Shown: piece by piece, positions 18,722 to 26,366 of the stretch
Position numbering within the stretch: the stretch's first letter is position 1
Layout: every line of letters starts with the position of its first letter
From: an uncultured bacterium
GTDB taxonomy: Bacteria > Bacillota > Clostridia > Oscillospirales > Oscillospiraceae
Length of the DNA stretch: 64,000 nt
NCBI GenBank assembly: GCA_947643715.1
Contig: CANRXB010000004.1
Span: forward strand, 1-64,000
Direction: 5' to 3'
Notes under the pieces: model-generated
Database searches by the model: none
Seen by the model: only the letters and a program-made list of their open reading frames with translations
Told to the model about the DNA's origin: nothing
Program-made: the position numbers and the translations under genes

Positions 18722-19895
18722 CGCCCTGGTAGCGCTGCACCAGCGCCTCGTGCTCGGCGTAGGTGCGGGTGAACTCGTGGCGTTTGGTCTCCGGGTCGAG
18801 GACGTAGAAATAGTAGTTGGTGCTCTCCGGCTCCATGGCGGCGCGCAGAGAGGCCATGCCCGGGTTGGAGATGGGGCCGGCGGGCAGGCCCTGATACAGA
18901 TAGGTGTTGTATGGGGAATCGATGCTGCGGTCGGCCAGGGTGGGCACCTTGCCGCCGTTGATATAGACCAGGGTGGCGTCGATCTGGAGATAGCCCACCG
19001 TCTCCGCCGCAGGGTTGGTCAGGCGGTTGTAGATGACGGAGGAGATGGTGCCGTAATCGGTGCTGTCCGTCTCCTTCTCGATCATGGAGGCGATGGTCAC
19101 GATGTCGTGGAGGGAGTACGGGGCATCCTCAGCGGCCAGGGCGGGCATATACTCGTCCATCTTCGCGTCGAAGTTCACCAGCATCTTGTTGATGACGTAC
19201 TTGGGGTTCTCGCCGAGCTGGAAGGTATACGTGTCGGGGAACAGGTAGCCCTCCAGGCGGTGATAGTCGCCCAAGGGGCGATCCTGGAGCCAGTCGAAAG
19301 CATAGTCATGGTCAGCGGCCATCTCCTGGAGCTTGTCCACCGTGGTGACCCCCCGTTCGTCCAGCAGGGCGAAGATCTGGTCCACGGTGTAGCCCTCGGG
19401 GATGGTGATGTCCGTCTCCTGCCGGGTGGCGGAAGACGAGCCCATGCTGGACACCAGGGCGTGGTAATCCATCTCGGTGTCCAGCTCGTAGGTGCCCGGG
19501 GCGATCTTGCCCTCGGCATGGGAGAACCAGGCGTAGAGCTTGAACAGGAACTTGTACTGGATGAGTCCCTTGTCCTCCAGCATGTCCACCACCGAGGCGA
19601 AGTCGGTGTCCTCCTCGATGGTGACCACGGCGGAGGCGTATTCCTTGTTCAGCCCCAGCAGGTCGCAGGCCCAGACCCAGCCCACCGTGGCCAGCACGGC
19701 GGAGGCGCCGATGACCAGCAGGACGTACAGGAAAGCGCCCGCCACCCTTGCCGCCGCGCTGTGGCGGCGGGGGGGCCTGTGGGACCGGGATCTGGACGGC
19801 TCCCTTTGGGGCGGGGGCTGCCTGTGCTGGGATGGGGAACGCCCGCTCTGGGGCTGCGGCTGGCCGCGCCCGTCGGCGCGATGTTCGTCTGGCAT
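18714..19895 (-). CDS. mltG: Endolytic transglycosylase MltG
   Basis: A 393-residue membrane protein. A long low-complexity cytoplasmic leader rich in Q, P, S and R (residues 1-55) is followed by one membrane segment at about 60-82 (VAGAFLYVLLVIGASAVLAT), a LysM-like part, and the YceG lytic domain with LEGYLFPDTYTF and the catalytic glutamate in IASMIEKETD. It cuts nascent glycan strands next to the membrane and so ends their growth. ATG 19895 has CCAAAGGAG upstream at good spacing; earlier starts lack one. It is first in the operon with the U32 gene. I saw no convincing promoter. Confidence 0.95.
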   Translation of the reverse strand: MPDEHRADGRGQPQPQSGRSPSQHRQPPPQREPSRSRSHRPPRRHSAAARVAGAFLYVLLVIGASAVLATVGWVWACDLLGLNKEYASAVVTIEEDTDFASVVDMLEDKGLIQYKFLFKLYAWFSHAEGKIAPGTYELDTEMDYHALVSSMGSSSATRQETDITIPEGYTVDQIFALLDERGVTTVDKLQEMAADHDYAFDWLQDRPLGDYHRLEGYLFPDTYTFQLGENPKYVINKMLVNFDAKMDEYMPALAAEDAPYSLHDIVTIASMIEKETDSTDYGTISSVIYNRLTNPAAETVGYLQIDATLVYINGGKVPTLADRSIDSPYNTYLYQGLPAGPISNPGMASLRAAMEPESTNYYFYVLDPETKRHEFTRTYAEHEALVQRYQGDG

Positions 19896-20113
19896 GTGGC
19901 TCACTCCTTTGGTTTCGGGCAGGGCCCGGGGCTGGGAACCAAATCTCCGGCTCCCACATAGTATGACGCAGAAACGGGGACGAAGGGCAGCGCGGGGCTG
20001 GCCCGGGCGTCCTCCAGGCCGGGAGACATGGGGCTCGGCTCCGGCGCCGCCGGTCACGACGGCGTCTGAGCCGGTCTCTATGACCGGGACATCAAATGTG
20101 AGGTGACAAAATC

Positions 20114-20329
20114 ATGTGTTTTGGTAACAATGGTGGTTTCGGGGGCTGCTGGTGGATCATCATCCTCATCCTGATCCTGTGCTGCTGCTGTGGCAACGGT
20201 GGGAACAGCTGGGGCGGCAACAATTCCTGCTGCTGCTGCTGTGGCGGCAACAACAACAACTGTGGCTGTGGCTGCGGCTGTGGCTGCGGCAACAACAACA
20301 ACTGCGGCTGCAACGACGGCTGCTGCTGA
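20114..20329 (+). CDS. Cysteine-rich small membrane protein (chorion class high-cysteine HCB 13-like)
   Basis: A 71-residue product with about 20 cysteines, many glycines and asparagines. Residues 1-11 are MCFGNNGGFGG, a short hydrophobic helix follows (WWIIILILIL), then CCCC, a CCCCC block, and repeated CG and NNNN blocks to the end. GAGGTGA lies eight bases before the ATG, supporting this strand; a hairpin terminator follows 16 bases after the stop. Proteins with this look are annotated in databases as chorion class high-cysteine protein, function unknown. The cysteines could bind metal or form disulfide cross-links at the cell or spore surface. The opposite-strand frame is low-complexity V/A/T and is judged false. 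Confidence 0.72.
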   Translation: MCFGNNGGFGGCWWIIILILILCCCCGNGGNSWGGNNSCCCCCGGNNNNCGCGCGCGCGNNNNCGCNDGCC

Positions 20330-20345
20330 ACAACGTACCCAACGG

Positions 20346-20372
20346 GGCGGAGGGGAGACCCTCCGCCCTCCT
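20346..20372. terminator. Terminator shared by the cysteine-rich gene and the folate operon
   Basis: GGCGGAGGG, loop GAGA, CCCTCCGCC then CTCCTTTA. It sits between convergent genes and can act for both. Confidence 0.75.
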
Positions 20373-20900
20373 TTATCCATCGAACAGGACGAGCTTCACC
20401 GGCACGTCGAACGTTTCATGGGGGAGTTCGTCCACCAGCCGCTGCGCAGAACACACGCACACGGTCAGGCCGGCGAAGTCGGCCAGCCAGCGGTCATAGT
20501 ACCCGCCTCCCCAGCCCAGGCGGTAGCCGTCGCGGTCGCACAGCAGGTGCGGGACGAGGACGACGGCGATCTCATGCTTCCCCACGACAGGGCAAGAGCC
20601 GTCCGGCTCCGGGATGCCGTAGCGGTTGGGGATCAGCAGGTCGGGGTCCAGCACGGCCCGGGCCTCCATGCCCCGGTGGGGCAGGCACACGGGCAGGGCC
20701 ACCCGTTTGCCCCGTTCCATCAGGGCGCGGATGAGGGGGAGCGTGTCCGGCTCCCGGGCGGTGCCGTAAAAGACCATCACGGTGTCCGCCTGCTCGACTT
20801 GGGGGAGGGCCAGGAACCGCTGGAACAATGGCCAAGCGTCCGCTTTGGGCAAGGCGGCGGCGTGGCGGCGCAGCTCCTCCTTGCGTTCCTTGATGGTCAT
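20373..20900 (-). CDS. 5-formyltetrahydrofolate cyclo-ligase
   Basis: A 175-residue enzyme that converts 5-formyl-THF to 5,10-methenyl-THF using ATP, recovering folate from an inactive store. It shows the N-terminal basic helix MTIKERKEELRRHAAALPKA, the central VFYGTAREPDTLPLI, and the substrate/ATP loop RLGWGGGYYDRWL near residue 130, all typical of the MTHFS family at normal length. The ATG overlaps the DJ-1 gene stop (ATGA), so the two are coupled. It ends a three-gene minus-strand operon. The relation to the DJ-1 and TagA genes upstream is probably only co-transcription. Confidence 0.92.
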   Translation of the reverse strand: MTIKERKEELRRHAAALPKADAWPLFQRFLALPQVEQADTVMVFYGTAREPDTLPLIRALMERGKRVALPVCLPHRGMEARAVLDPDLLIPNRYGIPEPDGSCPVVGKHEIAVVLVPHLLCDRDGYRLGWGGGYYDRWLADFAGLTVCVCSAQRLVDELPHETFDVPVKLVLFDG

Positions 20901-21454
20901 GATCCGTAATGCAGCCCGGCGCGGACCCGATCGGCGGCAGCGGTGCCCGCCAGCACCTCCACCAAGGCCAGGCCGAAGTCGAACGCGGAACCGGGGGCCC
21001 GGCCTGTGATCAACCGGCCCTGGGCCACCACGCTCCGATCCATCACGGGGACCGCCCCGGCCTGGGACAGCTCGCCCTCCATACCTGGGTAGCAGACGGC
21101 GTGGACGCCGCTGGGGAGCGCCCCGGCCCTGGCCAGCAGGGTGGGGGCGGCGCAGATGGCGGCCAGCCAATAGTCGGGACCTCCGGCGGCCTGACGGATG
21201 AGCGCCATAGCGGCCGGGCTGGTCTCCATGGCGCTCACGCCCCCCATGCCGCCGGGGAGGACCACCATGTCCCCCTCGGACAAAGCCACGGCCTCCACCG
21301 GCAGGTCGGCCTGGACGGTGATGTCGTGCGAACCGGTGATGGTGCGCCCGCCGATGCCGGCCAGCGTGACCGGCAGGTCGGCCCGGCGCAGCAGATCGGC
21401 GCACACCAGAGCCTCGGCTTCCTCGAAGCCGGCGCCTAACAGGATATAGACCAT
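20897..21454 (-). CDS. DJ-1/PfpI family protein (YajL-like)
   Basis: A 185-residue protein of the class I amidotransferase fold. The DJ-1 pattern is present: GFEEAEAL near the start (conserved glutamate), VVLPGGMGG in the middle, and the nucleophile cysteine in LAAICAAPTLLA at about residue 101, with TGRAPGSAFDFGLALVE at the end. Family roles include repair of glyoxal-damaged proteins or chaperone activity in oxidative stress; which applies here is not shown by sequence. The gene lies 35 bases after tagA and overlaps the folate gene. Confidence 0.88.
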   Translation of the reverse strand: MVYILLGAGFEEAEALVCADLLRRADLPVTLAGIGGRTITGSHDITVQADLPVEAVALSEGDMVVLPGGMGGVSAMETSPAAMALIRQAAGGPDYWLAAICAAPTLLARAGALPSGVHAVCYPGMEGELSQAGAVPVMDRSVVAQGRLITGRAPGSAFDFGLALVEVLAGTAAADRVRAGLHYGS

Positions 21455-21489
21455 AGAGCATCGTACCTTTCTTTATATCGTATATGGGT

Positions 21490-22212
21490 TCATTTCCCTT
21501 TGAGCCGCGCCCCGGCGGCGGAGGTGAGGAACAGGGGGAGCTTGGCCATGCGCCCGATGCGGGAGGGCTGCTTGGCGAGCCGGTAGAGCCACTCCAGCCC
21601 CAGTCTCTGGAAGCTCTCCGGGGCCCGCTCCACCTTGCCCGCGAACACGTCCAGCGAACCGCCCAGGCCGACGAGCAGCCGCGCTCCGGTGGCGGCTGCG
21701 TTGGCGGCAATCCACTTTTCCTGCTTCGGGGCCCCCAGGCAGACGAACACGATGTCGGCCCGGGCCTCCCGGATGGCGTCGGCCACCGGACCATCCTCTT
21801 TGAAATACCCGTCGTGAGTGCCGCACACCGCCAGCCCGGGATGGGACGTCTGGAGGCGGATCGCGGCCTGCTGGGCGATCCCCGGCGCCGCGCCCAGCAG
21901 GAAAAGGCGCTTGCCCGTCCCGGCCACCTGGTCCAGCAGGGCGGAGGCGAAGTCGATGCCCGGCACTCGGGCGCGCAGGGGCCTGCCCAAGATCTTGGCG
22001 GCGTAGATGACGCCCACCCCGTCGGGGAGGACCAGGGAGGCGCCGGCCAGGATGCGGGCGAACTCCGGGTCCTGAGCGGCGCGCTGGACGATCTCCGGGT
22101 TGGGGGTGGCCACCAGGTGGGGGCCGTCCTCCTCCAACAATGACAAAGCTCGATCCACCGCCTCGTCCAAGGTCACGTCGTCGAAAGCGACGCCCAACAC
22201 GTCCACCCGCAT
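21490..22212 (-). CDS. WecG/TagA/CpsF family glycosyltransferase
   Basis: A 240-residue GT26 enzyme. It shows VATPNPEIVQRAAQDPEF, the catalytic aspartate in LVLPDGVGVIYAAKILG, and FVCLGAPKQEKWIA with LLVGLGGSLDVFAGKV, the standard order in TagA, which adds N-acetylmannosamine to undecaprenyl-linked GlcNAc for wall teichoic acid or similar polymers. The C-terminal tail ends in a basic, hydrophobic stretch that in TagA attaches the enzyme to the membrane. GAGGAGGG precedes the ATG. It has its own promoter and drives two unrelated downstream genes. The acceptor polymer in this organism is unknown. Confidence 0.9.
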   Translation of the reverse strand: MRVDVLGVAFDDVTLDEAVDRALSLLEEDGPHLVATPNPEIVQRAAQDPEFARILAGASLVLPDGVGVIYAAKILGRPLRARVPGIDFASALLDQVAGTGKRLFLLGAAPGIAQQAAIRLQTSHPGLAVCGTHDGYFKEDGPVADAIREARADIVFVCLGAPKQEKWIAANAAATGARLLVGLGGSLDVFAGKVERAPESFQRLGLEWLYRLAKQPSRIGRMAKLPLFLTSAAGARLKGK

Positions 22213-22254
22213 GGGGATCCCTCCTCTTTGGCATAACGATCCATTTTATGGAGT

Positions 22255-22283
22255 ATTTTAGCACAGCTTTTTGGAAAAGTCCA
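22255..22283 (-). promoter_or_regulatory. Promoter of the tagA operon
   Basis: On the minus strand TGGACT (22283 to 22278), 17 bases, TAAAAT (22260 to 22255). It is back-to-back with the pyrG promoter. Confidence 0.6.
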
Positions 22284-22366
22284 CCCATAAGAGGAAGTAT
22301 TTACAGTCCGTTCATCCTCTGCGGGGGCGCAGGCGTCCCTGGCTCCTGGCCGCGGGGACTTCTCTC

Positions 22367-22395
22367 TTGACTTGCCCCGGCCCGGAGCGTAAAAT
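22367..22395 (+). promoter_or_regulatory. Promoter of pyrG
   Basis: TTGACT, 17-base spacer, TAAAAT at 22390-22395. The predicted start near 22402 has no GGGC run, so the reiterative-transcription control of Bacillus pyrG is not apparent, and no attenuator hairpin is seen in the 60-base leader. Confidence 0.75.
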
Positions 22396-22459
22396 ACGAA
22401 GGTCAGATCGCAGGCAGGGCCGGGCGAAGGGGCCGTGCCTGCCGCAAGGAGGGACCGAT

Positions 22460-24064
22460 ATGGCCATTGGCACGAGATTCGTTTTCGTCACCGGCGGCGT
22501 GGTGTCCGGGCTGGGAAAGGGCATCACGGCGGCGTCTTTGGGACGCCTGCTCAAGCAGCGGGGACTGCGGGTGCGGGTACAGAAGCTGGACCCCTATCTC
22601 AACGTGGACCCGGGCACGATGAGCCCTTACCAGCACGGGGAGGTGTTCGTCACCGACGACGGGGCGGAGACCGACCTGGACCTGGGCCATTATGAACGGT
22701 TCATCGATGAGAACCTCACGGTCAACTCCTCCGTTTCCGCCGGCCAGGTCTATTGGAACGTGCTCAGCCGGGAGCGCGCAGGGGACTATCTGGGGGGCAC
22801 CGTCCAGATCATCCCCCACATCACCGACGAGATCAAACGGCACATCTACTCCCTGGAGGGCCCCGACGTGGACGTGGCCATCGTGGAGATCGGCGGCACG
22901 GTGGGCGACATCGAGTCCCAGCCCTTTTTGGAGGCCATCCGGCAGGTGGCGGCCCAGCGGGGGCGGCATGATGTGATGTTCATCCACGTGTCCCTCATCG
23001 TGTCCATCCCCGGTTCCGGCGAGCTGAAGTCGAAGCCCACCCAGCACTCGGCCAAGGAGCTGCTGTCCCTGGGCATCCAGCCGGACGTCATCATGTGCCG
23101 CAGCGATGCCCCCATCCCGCAGGAGATCCTGGACAAGATCGCCTTGTTCTGCAACATCCCGGAGGACCACGCCATCCCCAACCTCACCGCCGAGCTGCTC
23201 TACGAGGTGCCGCTGATGCTGGAGCGGGAGGGGCTGGCCGACGTGGTGGTGCGGCGGCTGGGGCTGATCTGCCATGCGCCCGATCTCACTGAGTGGGCCA
23301 CTATGGTCCACCGGGCCCGCTGCCCCAAGGGGACAGTGACGATCGCTCTGGTGGGGAAATACGTGGCGCTCCACGACGCGTATCTCTCCGTCGTGGAGGC
23401 GCTGACCCATGGCGGCATCGAGAACGACGTGTCGGTGGAGGTGCGCTGGGTGGACTCGGAGGAGGTGACGCCTGACACGGTGGGCGGCCTGCTGGCCGGG
23501 GTCCATGGCATCCTAGTGCCCGGCGGCTTCGGGGACCGGGGGGTCGAGGGGATGATCGAGGCCATCCGGTATGCCAGGGAGGAGGGAGTGCCCTTCCTGG
23601 GCATCTGCCTGGGGATGCAGTTGGCGGTGGTGGAGTATGCCCGGAACGTGTGCGGCCTCACGGGGGCCCACTCCAGCGAGCTGGACCCCGACGCCCCGTA
23701 TCCTGTCATCGACCTCATGCCCGGCCAGGTGGGGGTGACCGCCAAGGGCGGTACGATGCGCCTGGGCAGTTATCCTTGCCGTCTGGCCGAAGGATCGCTG
23801 GCGGAGGCGGCCTATGGGACCAGGGAGATCCATGAGCGCCACCGCCATCGTTATGAGTTCAACAACGACTACCGGGAGGCGCTGACGAAGGCGGGGCTGG
23901 TCTTGTCCGGCCTGTCCCCCGACGGGAAGCTGGTGGAGATGATCGAGCTGCCGGATCACCCCTGGTTCGCGGCGGGGCAGTTCCACCCGGAGCTGAAGTC
24001 CCGGCCCAACCGGGCCCATCCGCTGTTCCGGGAGTTCGTCAAGGCGGCGAAAGACCGGGCGTGA
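22460..24064 (+). CDS. pyrG: CTP synthase
   Basis: A 534-residue enzyme that aminates UTP to CTP with glutamine and ATP. The synthetase half (1 to about 265) starts with [20 protein letters not shown], the ATP loop, and contains [20 protein letters not shown] and [11 protein letters not shown]. The glutaminase half has the nucleophile cysteine in [10 protein letters not shown] and the His-Glu pair in [11 protein letters not shown]. Length and order are standard. ATG 22460 is chosen because AAGGAGGG lies six bases upstream and the conserved protein begins there; the frame runs further 5' without support. It is followed by a terminator and is monocistronic. Confidence 0.97.
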   Translation: MAIGTRFVFVTGGVVSGLGKGITAASLGRLLKQRGLRVRVQKLDPYLNVDPGTMSPYQHGEVFVTDDGAETDLDLGHYERFIDENLTVNSSVSAGQVYWNVLSRERAGDYLGGTVQIIPHITDEIKRHIYSLEGPDVDVAIVEIGGTVGDIESQPFLEAIRQVAAQRGRHDVMFIHVSLIVSIPGSGELKSKPTQHSAKELLSLGIQPDVIMCRSDAPIPQEILDKIALFCNIPEDHAIPNLTAELLYEVPLMLEREGLADVVVRRLGLICHAPDLTEWATMVHRARCPKGTVTIALVGKYVALHDAYLSVVEALTHGGIENDVSVEVRWVDSEEVTPDTVGGLLAGVHGILVPGGFGDRGVEGMIEAIRYAREEGVPFLGICLGMQLAVVEYARNVCGLTGAHSSELDPDAPYPVIDLMPGQVGVTAKGGTMRLGSYPCRLAEGSLAEAAYGTREIHERHRHRYEFNNDYREALTKAGLVLSGLSPDGKLVEMIELPDHPWFAAGQFHPELKSRPNRAHPLFREFVKAAKDRA

Positions 24065-24121
24065 GCCGTTGGCGCTGTGGTGATGCGGGCCGCAGCGCAT
24101 AGCGGACGTCAGAAGGAGAGA

Positions 24122-24149
24122 GGCCCGGGACGGAGCACCGCCCCGGGCC
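24122..24149 (+). terminator. pyrG terminator
   Basis: GGCCCGGG pairs with CCCGGGCC, and an inner CGG/CCG pair is separated by a single mismatch around loop AGCA. CTTGTTGG follows. The rest of the 367-base gap before the CPBP gene holds only a possible promoter near 24344. Confidence 0.7.
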
Positions 24150-24343
24150 CTTGTTGGAAAGAACGGATCGGGCTCCATGCTCCCGATAGAGGCCGACGGA
24201 TCGATGTGTATGGCCGGCATCCATAAAAACGGATACCAACGACAGACAGATGGATGGATCCTCCTTGTTTCGTCATAACGAACCATCGTAGGGCCGTGGA
24301 TCTGGAGAAAACGACGAATCTTCTCGGCAGCAGATCGTTTCTA

Positions 24344-24374
24344 TTGACCTTGCAGTGGGTGAAGGGTCTATATT
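24344..24374 (+). promoter_or_regulatory. Possible promoter of the CPBP protease gene
   Basis: TTGACC and TATATT are separated by 19 bases, longer than ideal. The position, 58 bases before the chosen ATG, fits. Confidence 0.4.
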
Positions 24375-24431
24375 GATCGTGTTCGATTGAGCGATATGGA
24401 TCGTCTGGGAACGATCGGGAGGAGGATGTTC

Positions 24432-25331
24432 ATGGAACGGAGGAAAAAGATCGTCGCGTTCATCTGCATCGAGTTTGGCCTGGTCATCCTGTGTACCCTG
24501 CCGCTGTTCTTGCTGCGCGCTGAGCCGACGAGTCTGCTGGTGCTCCTCACATCGGTGGTGTTCATGTTCCTGCCTGCAATCTCGACCTTGATCGTGAAGC
24601 GTCTGACCCATGACGAGGGAGGGCTGTTCTTACGCCTGAACATACGCAGGGAATGGAGGCGATACCTGCTGGCGGCATTTCTTCCCGGGGCCTTGGAAGG
24701 GATCGGTGTGATATCTTACTTTTTTGTGTTCCCGGATCATCTGGACCTATCTCTGACCACGATAGAACAGCTCCTCGTCCTCAGTGGACGAGAGGCGGAG
24801 CTCCCGCAGCTCACTGTTCCTGCCGCTATAGGCGTTGGACTGCTCCTTGCGGTGGTAGCGCCATCGATCGTCGTGAATCATATAGCAGCTTTTGGAGAAG
24901 AGATCGGCTGGAGAGGCTTCCTCCTGCCATTGCTGGTAGAAGGGCTCGGCGTGCGAAAGGCGGTCTTGCTGGATGGCATCCTATGGGGGATCGCCCACGC
25001 TCCGCTGGTCTGCTTCGGTCTGAACTATACCGGAGATCATCCGGGTGCGCCTTGGACCGGCATCCTGATGATGATACTTTTCGCGACCAGTACCGGGATC
25101 TTCCTCTCCTACCTGACGCTGAGCTCCAAAAGCATCTTCCCCGCCTGCATCGCCCATGGGGCCATCAACGCTATCCGGGAAGCGCCGCTCCTCATCTGTT
25201 TGAACACCTATAACGCTCTTTTGGGGCCGAAGCCGTCAGGCTTGATCGGTATGACCGGCTTCCTGATCGCGGGGGCTGTCATCTTCATCAAGCCCATCCG
25301 ATCCACGGAGATCGAAGCGTCGGCCGGATGA
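24432..25331 (+). CDS. CPBP family intramembrane metalloprotease
   Basis: A 299-residue protein with about eight membrane segments. The CPBP (CAAX protease and bacteriocin-processing, Abi) motifs are present: FGEEIGWRGFLLPLL with the EExxxR pattern, the histidine in LWGIAHAPLVCFG, and IAHGAINAI. Members cut membrane peptides, release prenylated-type tails, or give immunity to bacteriocins. GGGAGGAGG touches ATG 24426 and is six bases from ATG 24432, so the latter is preferred; a TTG at 24387 is also open. It lies just upstream of an AgrC/AgrA-like kinase-regulator pair, so a role in handling a signal peptide is conceivable but unproven. Confidence 0.85.
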   Translation: MERRKKIVAFICIEFGLVILCTLPLFLLRAEPTSLLVLLTSVVFMFLPAISTLIVKRLTHDEGGLFLRLNIRREWRRYLLAAFLPGALEGIGVISYFFVFPDHLDLSLTTIEQLLVLSGREAELPQLTVPAAIGVGLLLAVVAPSIVVNHIAAFGEEIGWRGFLLPLLVEGLGVRKAVLLDGILWGIAHAPLVCFGLNYTGDHPGAPWTGILMMILFATSTGIFLSYLTLSSKSIFPACIAHGAINAIREAPLLICLNTYNALLGPKPSGLIGMTGFLIAGAVIFIKPIRSTEIEASAG

Positions 25332-25535
25332 GCCGTATGCCGGTGCATTTGGCAGGGTAGGAGGTACAGGGCATTTTAGGAGGCTCGGATGCGCATAACC
25401 CAATCTAGGGATGGGGATCGAGGTGCTAGGAGCGCGAAAGCGTATCCGGAAGCTCGGGAGCCGGAGCTGCCGCCCTTGCAGGGGCGTTGGACGAGCATGA
25501 TGTCTTTGGACAGATCCTCTTCGTGTCATAGGAAG

Positions 25536-25565
25536 TAAGTTTAGGTCGTTGAAATGAAAGTTTGC
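25536..25565 (+). promoter_or_regulatory. LytTR-type direct repeat upstream of the regulator gene
   Basis: TAAGTTTAG (25536-25544), exactly 12 bases, AAAGTTTGC (25557-25565). The first copy fits the LytTR consensus [TA][AC][CA]GTTN[AG][TG] fully and the second at all but the last base. The 21-base period puts both on one face of the helix. The repeat lies 20 bases before the -35 box, as expected for an activator that controls its own gene. Confidence 0.65.
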
Positions 25566-25585
25566 GTCAAATATCCCGTTTCAAC

Positions 25586-25614
25586 TTGAAGATATGGAGA
25601 AAGGATGTTATAAA
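25586..25614 (+). promoter_or_regulatory. Promoter of the LytTR regulator-kinase operon
   Basis: TTGAAG, 17-base spacer, TATAAA. Transcription would start near 25621, leaving a leader of only about 14 bases with GGGGGA as ribosome site. The rest of the gap from 25332 holds the LytTR repeat and one doubtful 49-codon frame (25389-25538). Confidence 0.65.
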
Positions 25615-25634
25615 GGAACGGGGGGAAATATAGG

Positions 25635-26363
25635 ATGAAAGTAGTTATCGTTGAGGACGACATGGTGGCAGCCGCCCAGTTCAAGAATTATCTGGAACGG
25701 TACGGGAACGAGTCGGATGTGGAGCTGGAAGTCACGCACTTTACAGATGCTGAGACGTTTTTGAAGAACTACAAGAAAGAGAGGCCGGCCATCGTTTTTT
25801 TCGATATCAATCTGCCGACGATCGATGGCATGGAGGCCGCGCGCAAGCTGCGTGAGCGCGACACCGCCGTGGTGATCGTGTTCGTTACGAAGATGGTCCA
25901 GTACGCGCTGAAGGGCTATGACGTCAACGCGCTGGATTTTTTGGTCAAGCCCGTCTCCTATGCGGAGTTCAAGATGAAGATGCGCCGGGCCGTGAACGTG
26001 GCCAGGGCCAATGAGACCAAGGCCCTCTATGTCCCGGTGGACAGCGGGTTCTACCGCGTCCCCTCGGACAAGATCGTGTTCGTGGAGGTGGAAGGGCACC
26101 GCCTCAAGTACCAACTCGTGGACGGCGTGGTGGAGGCCCGCGGGAGCCTCTCCGACGTGCAGGAGAAGCTGGCGGGGCACGGGTTCCTGCGTTGCAATAG
26201 CTGTTATGTCGTGAACGTGAAATATATCGAGTTCGTGAAGGGGTACGATCTGCACATCAACGGATATAAACTCAAGATAAGCCATCCGCGCAGGAAGGAG
26301 TTCATGAGGCAGCTCATGGACATCTACGCAGGCAGCTTCAGGGAAGATACGGAGGACGGCTAA
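25635..26363 (+). CDS. LytTR (AgrA-like) response regulator
   Basis: A 242-residue regulator. The receiver (1 to about 120) has VEDDMVAA, phosphoacceptor D57 in VFFDINLPTIDGMEA, and LVKPVSYAEF. The LytTR DNA-binding domain spans about 138-238, with KIVFVEVEGHRLKYQLVDG, RCNSCYVVNVKYIEFVKGYD and KISHPRRKEF. LytTR proteins bind pairs of 9-bp direct repeats about 12 bases apart; such a pair lies upstream of this gene and a weaker one upstream of 27876. It is three bases ahead of the kinase gene. The family controls quorum sensing, exoproteins and surface functions. Confidence 0.92.
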   Translation: MKVVIVEDDMVAAAQFKNYLERYGNESDVELEVTHFTDAETFLKNYKKERPAIVFFDINLPTIDGMEAARKLRERDTAVVIVFVTKMVQYALKGYDVNALDFLVKPVSYAEFKMKMRRAVNVARANETKALYVPVDSGFYRVPSDKIVFVEVEGHRLKYQLVDGVVEARGSLSDVQEKLAGHGFLRCNSCYVVNVKYIEFVKGYDLHINGYKLKISHPRRKEFMRQLMDIYAGSFREDTEDG

Positions 26364-26366
26364 GGG

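Noticed and set aside
20078-20380. V/A/T-rich or Q/P-rich frames on the minus strand opposite the cysteine-rich gene.
   Set aside because: They are translations of the GCA/GTT-type repeats; only the plus strand has a ribosome site at proper spacing and a terminator.
22396-22459. Attenuation or reiterative-transcription control of pyrG.
   Set aside because: The predicted transcript start lacks the GGGC run and there is no terminator hairpin in the leader.
25236-25529. A 97-codon minus-strand frame across the end of the CPBP gene and the following gap.
   Set aside because: It overlaps a conserved gene, lacks a ribosome site and shows no recognisable fold.
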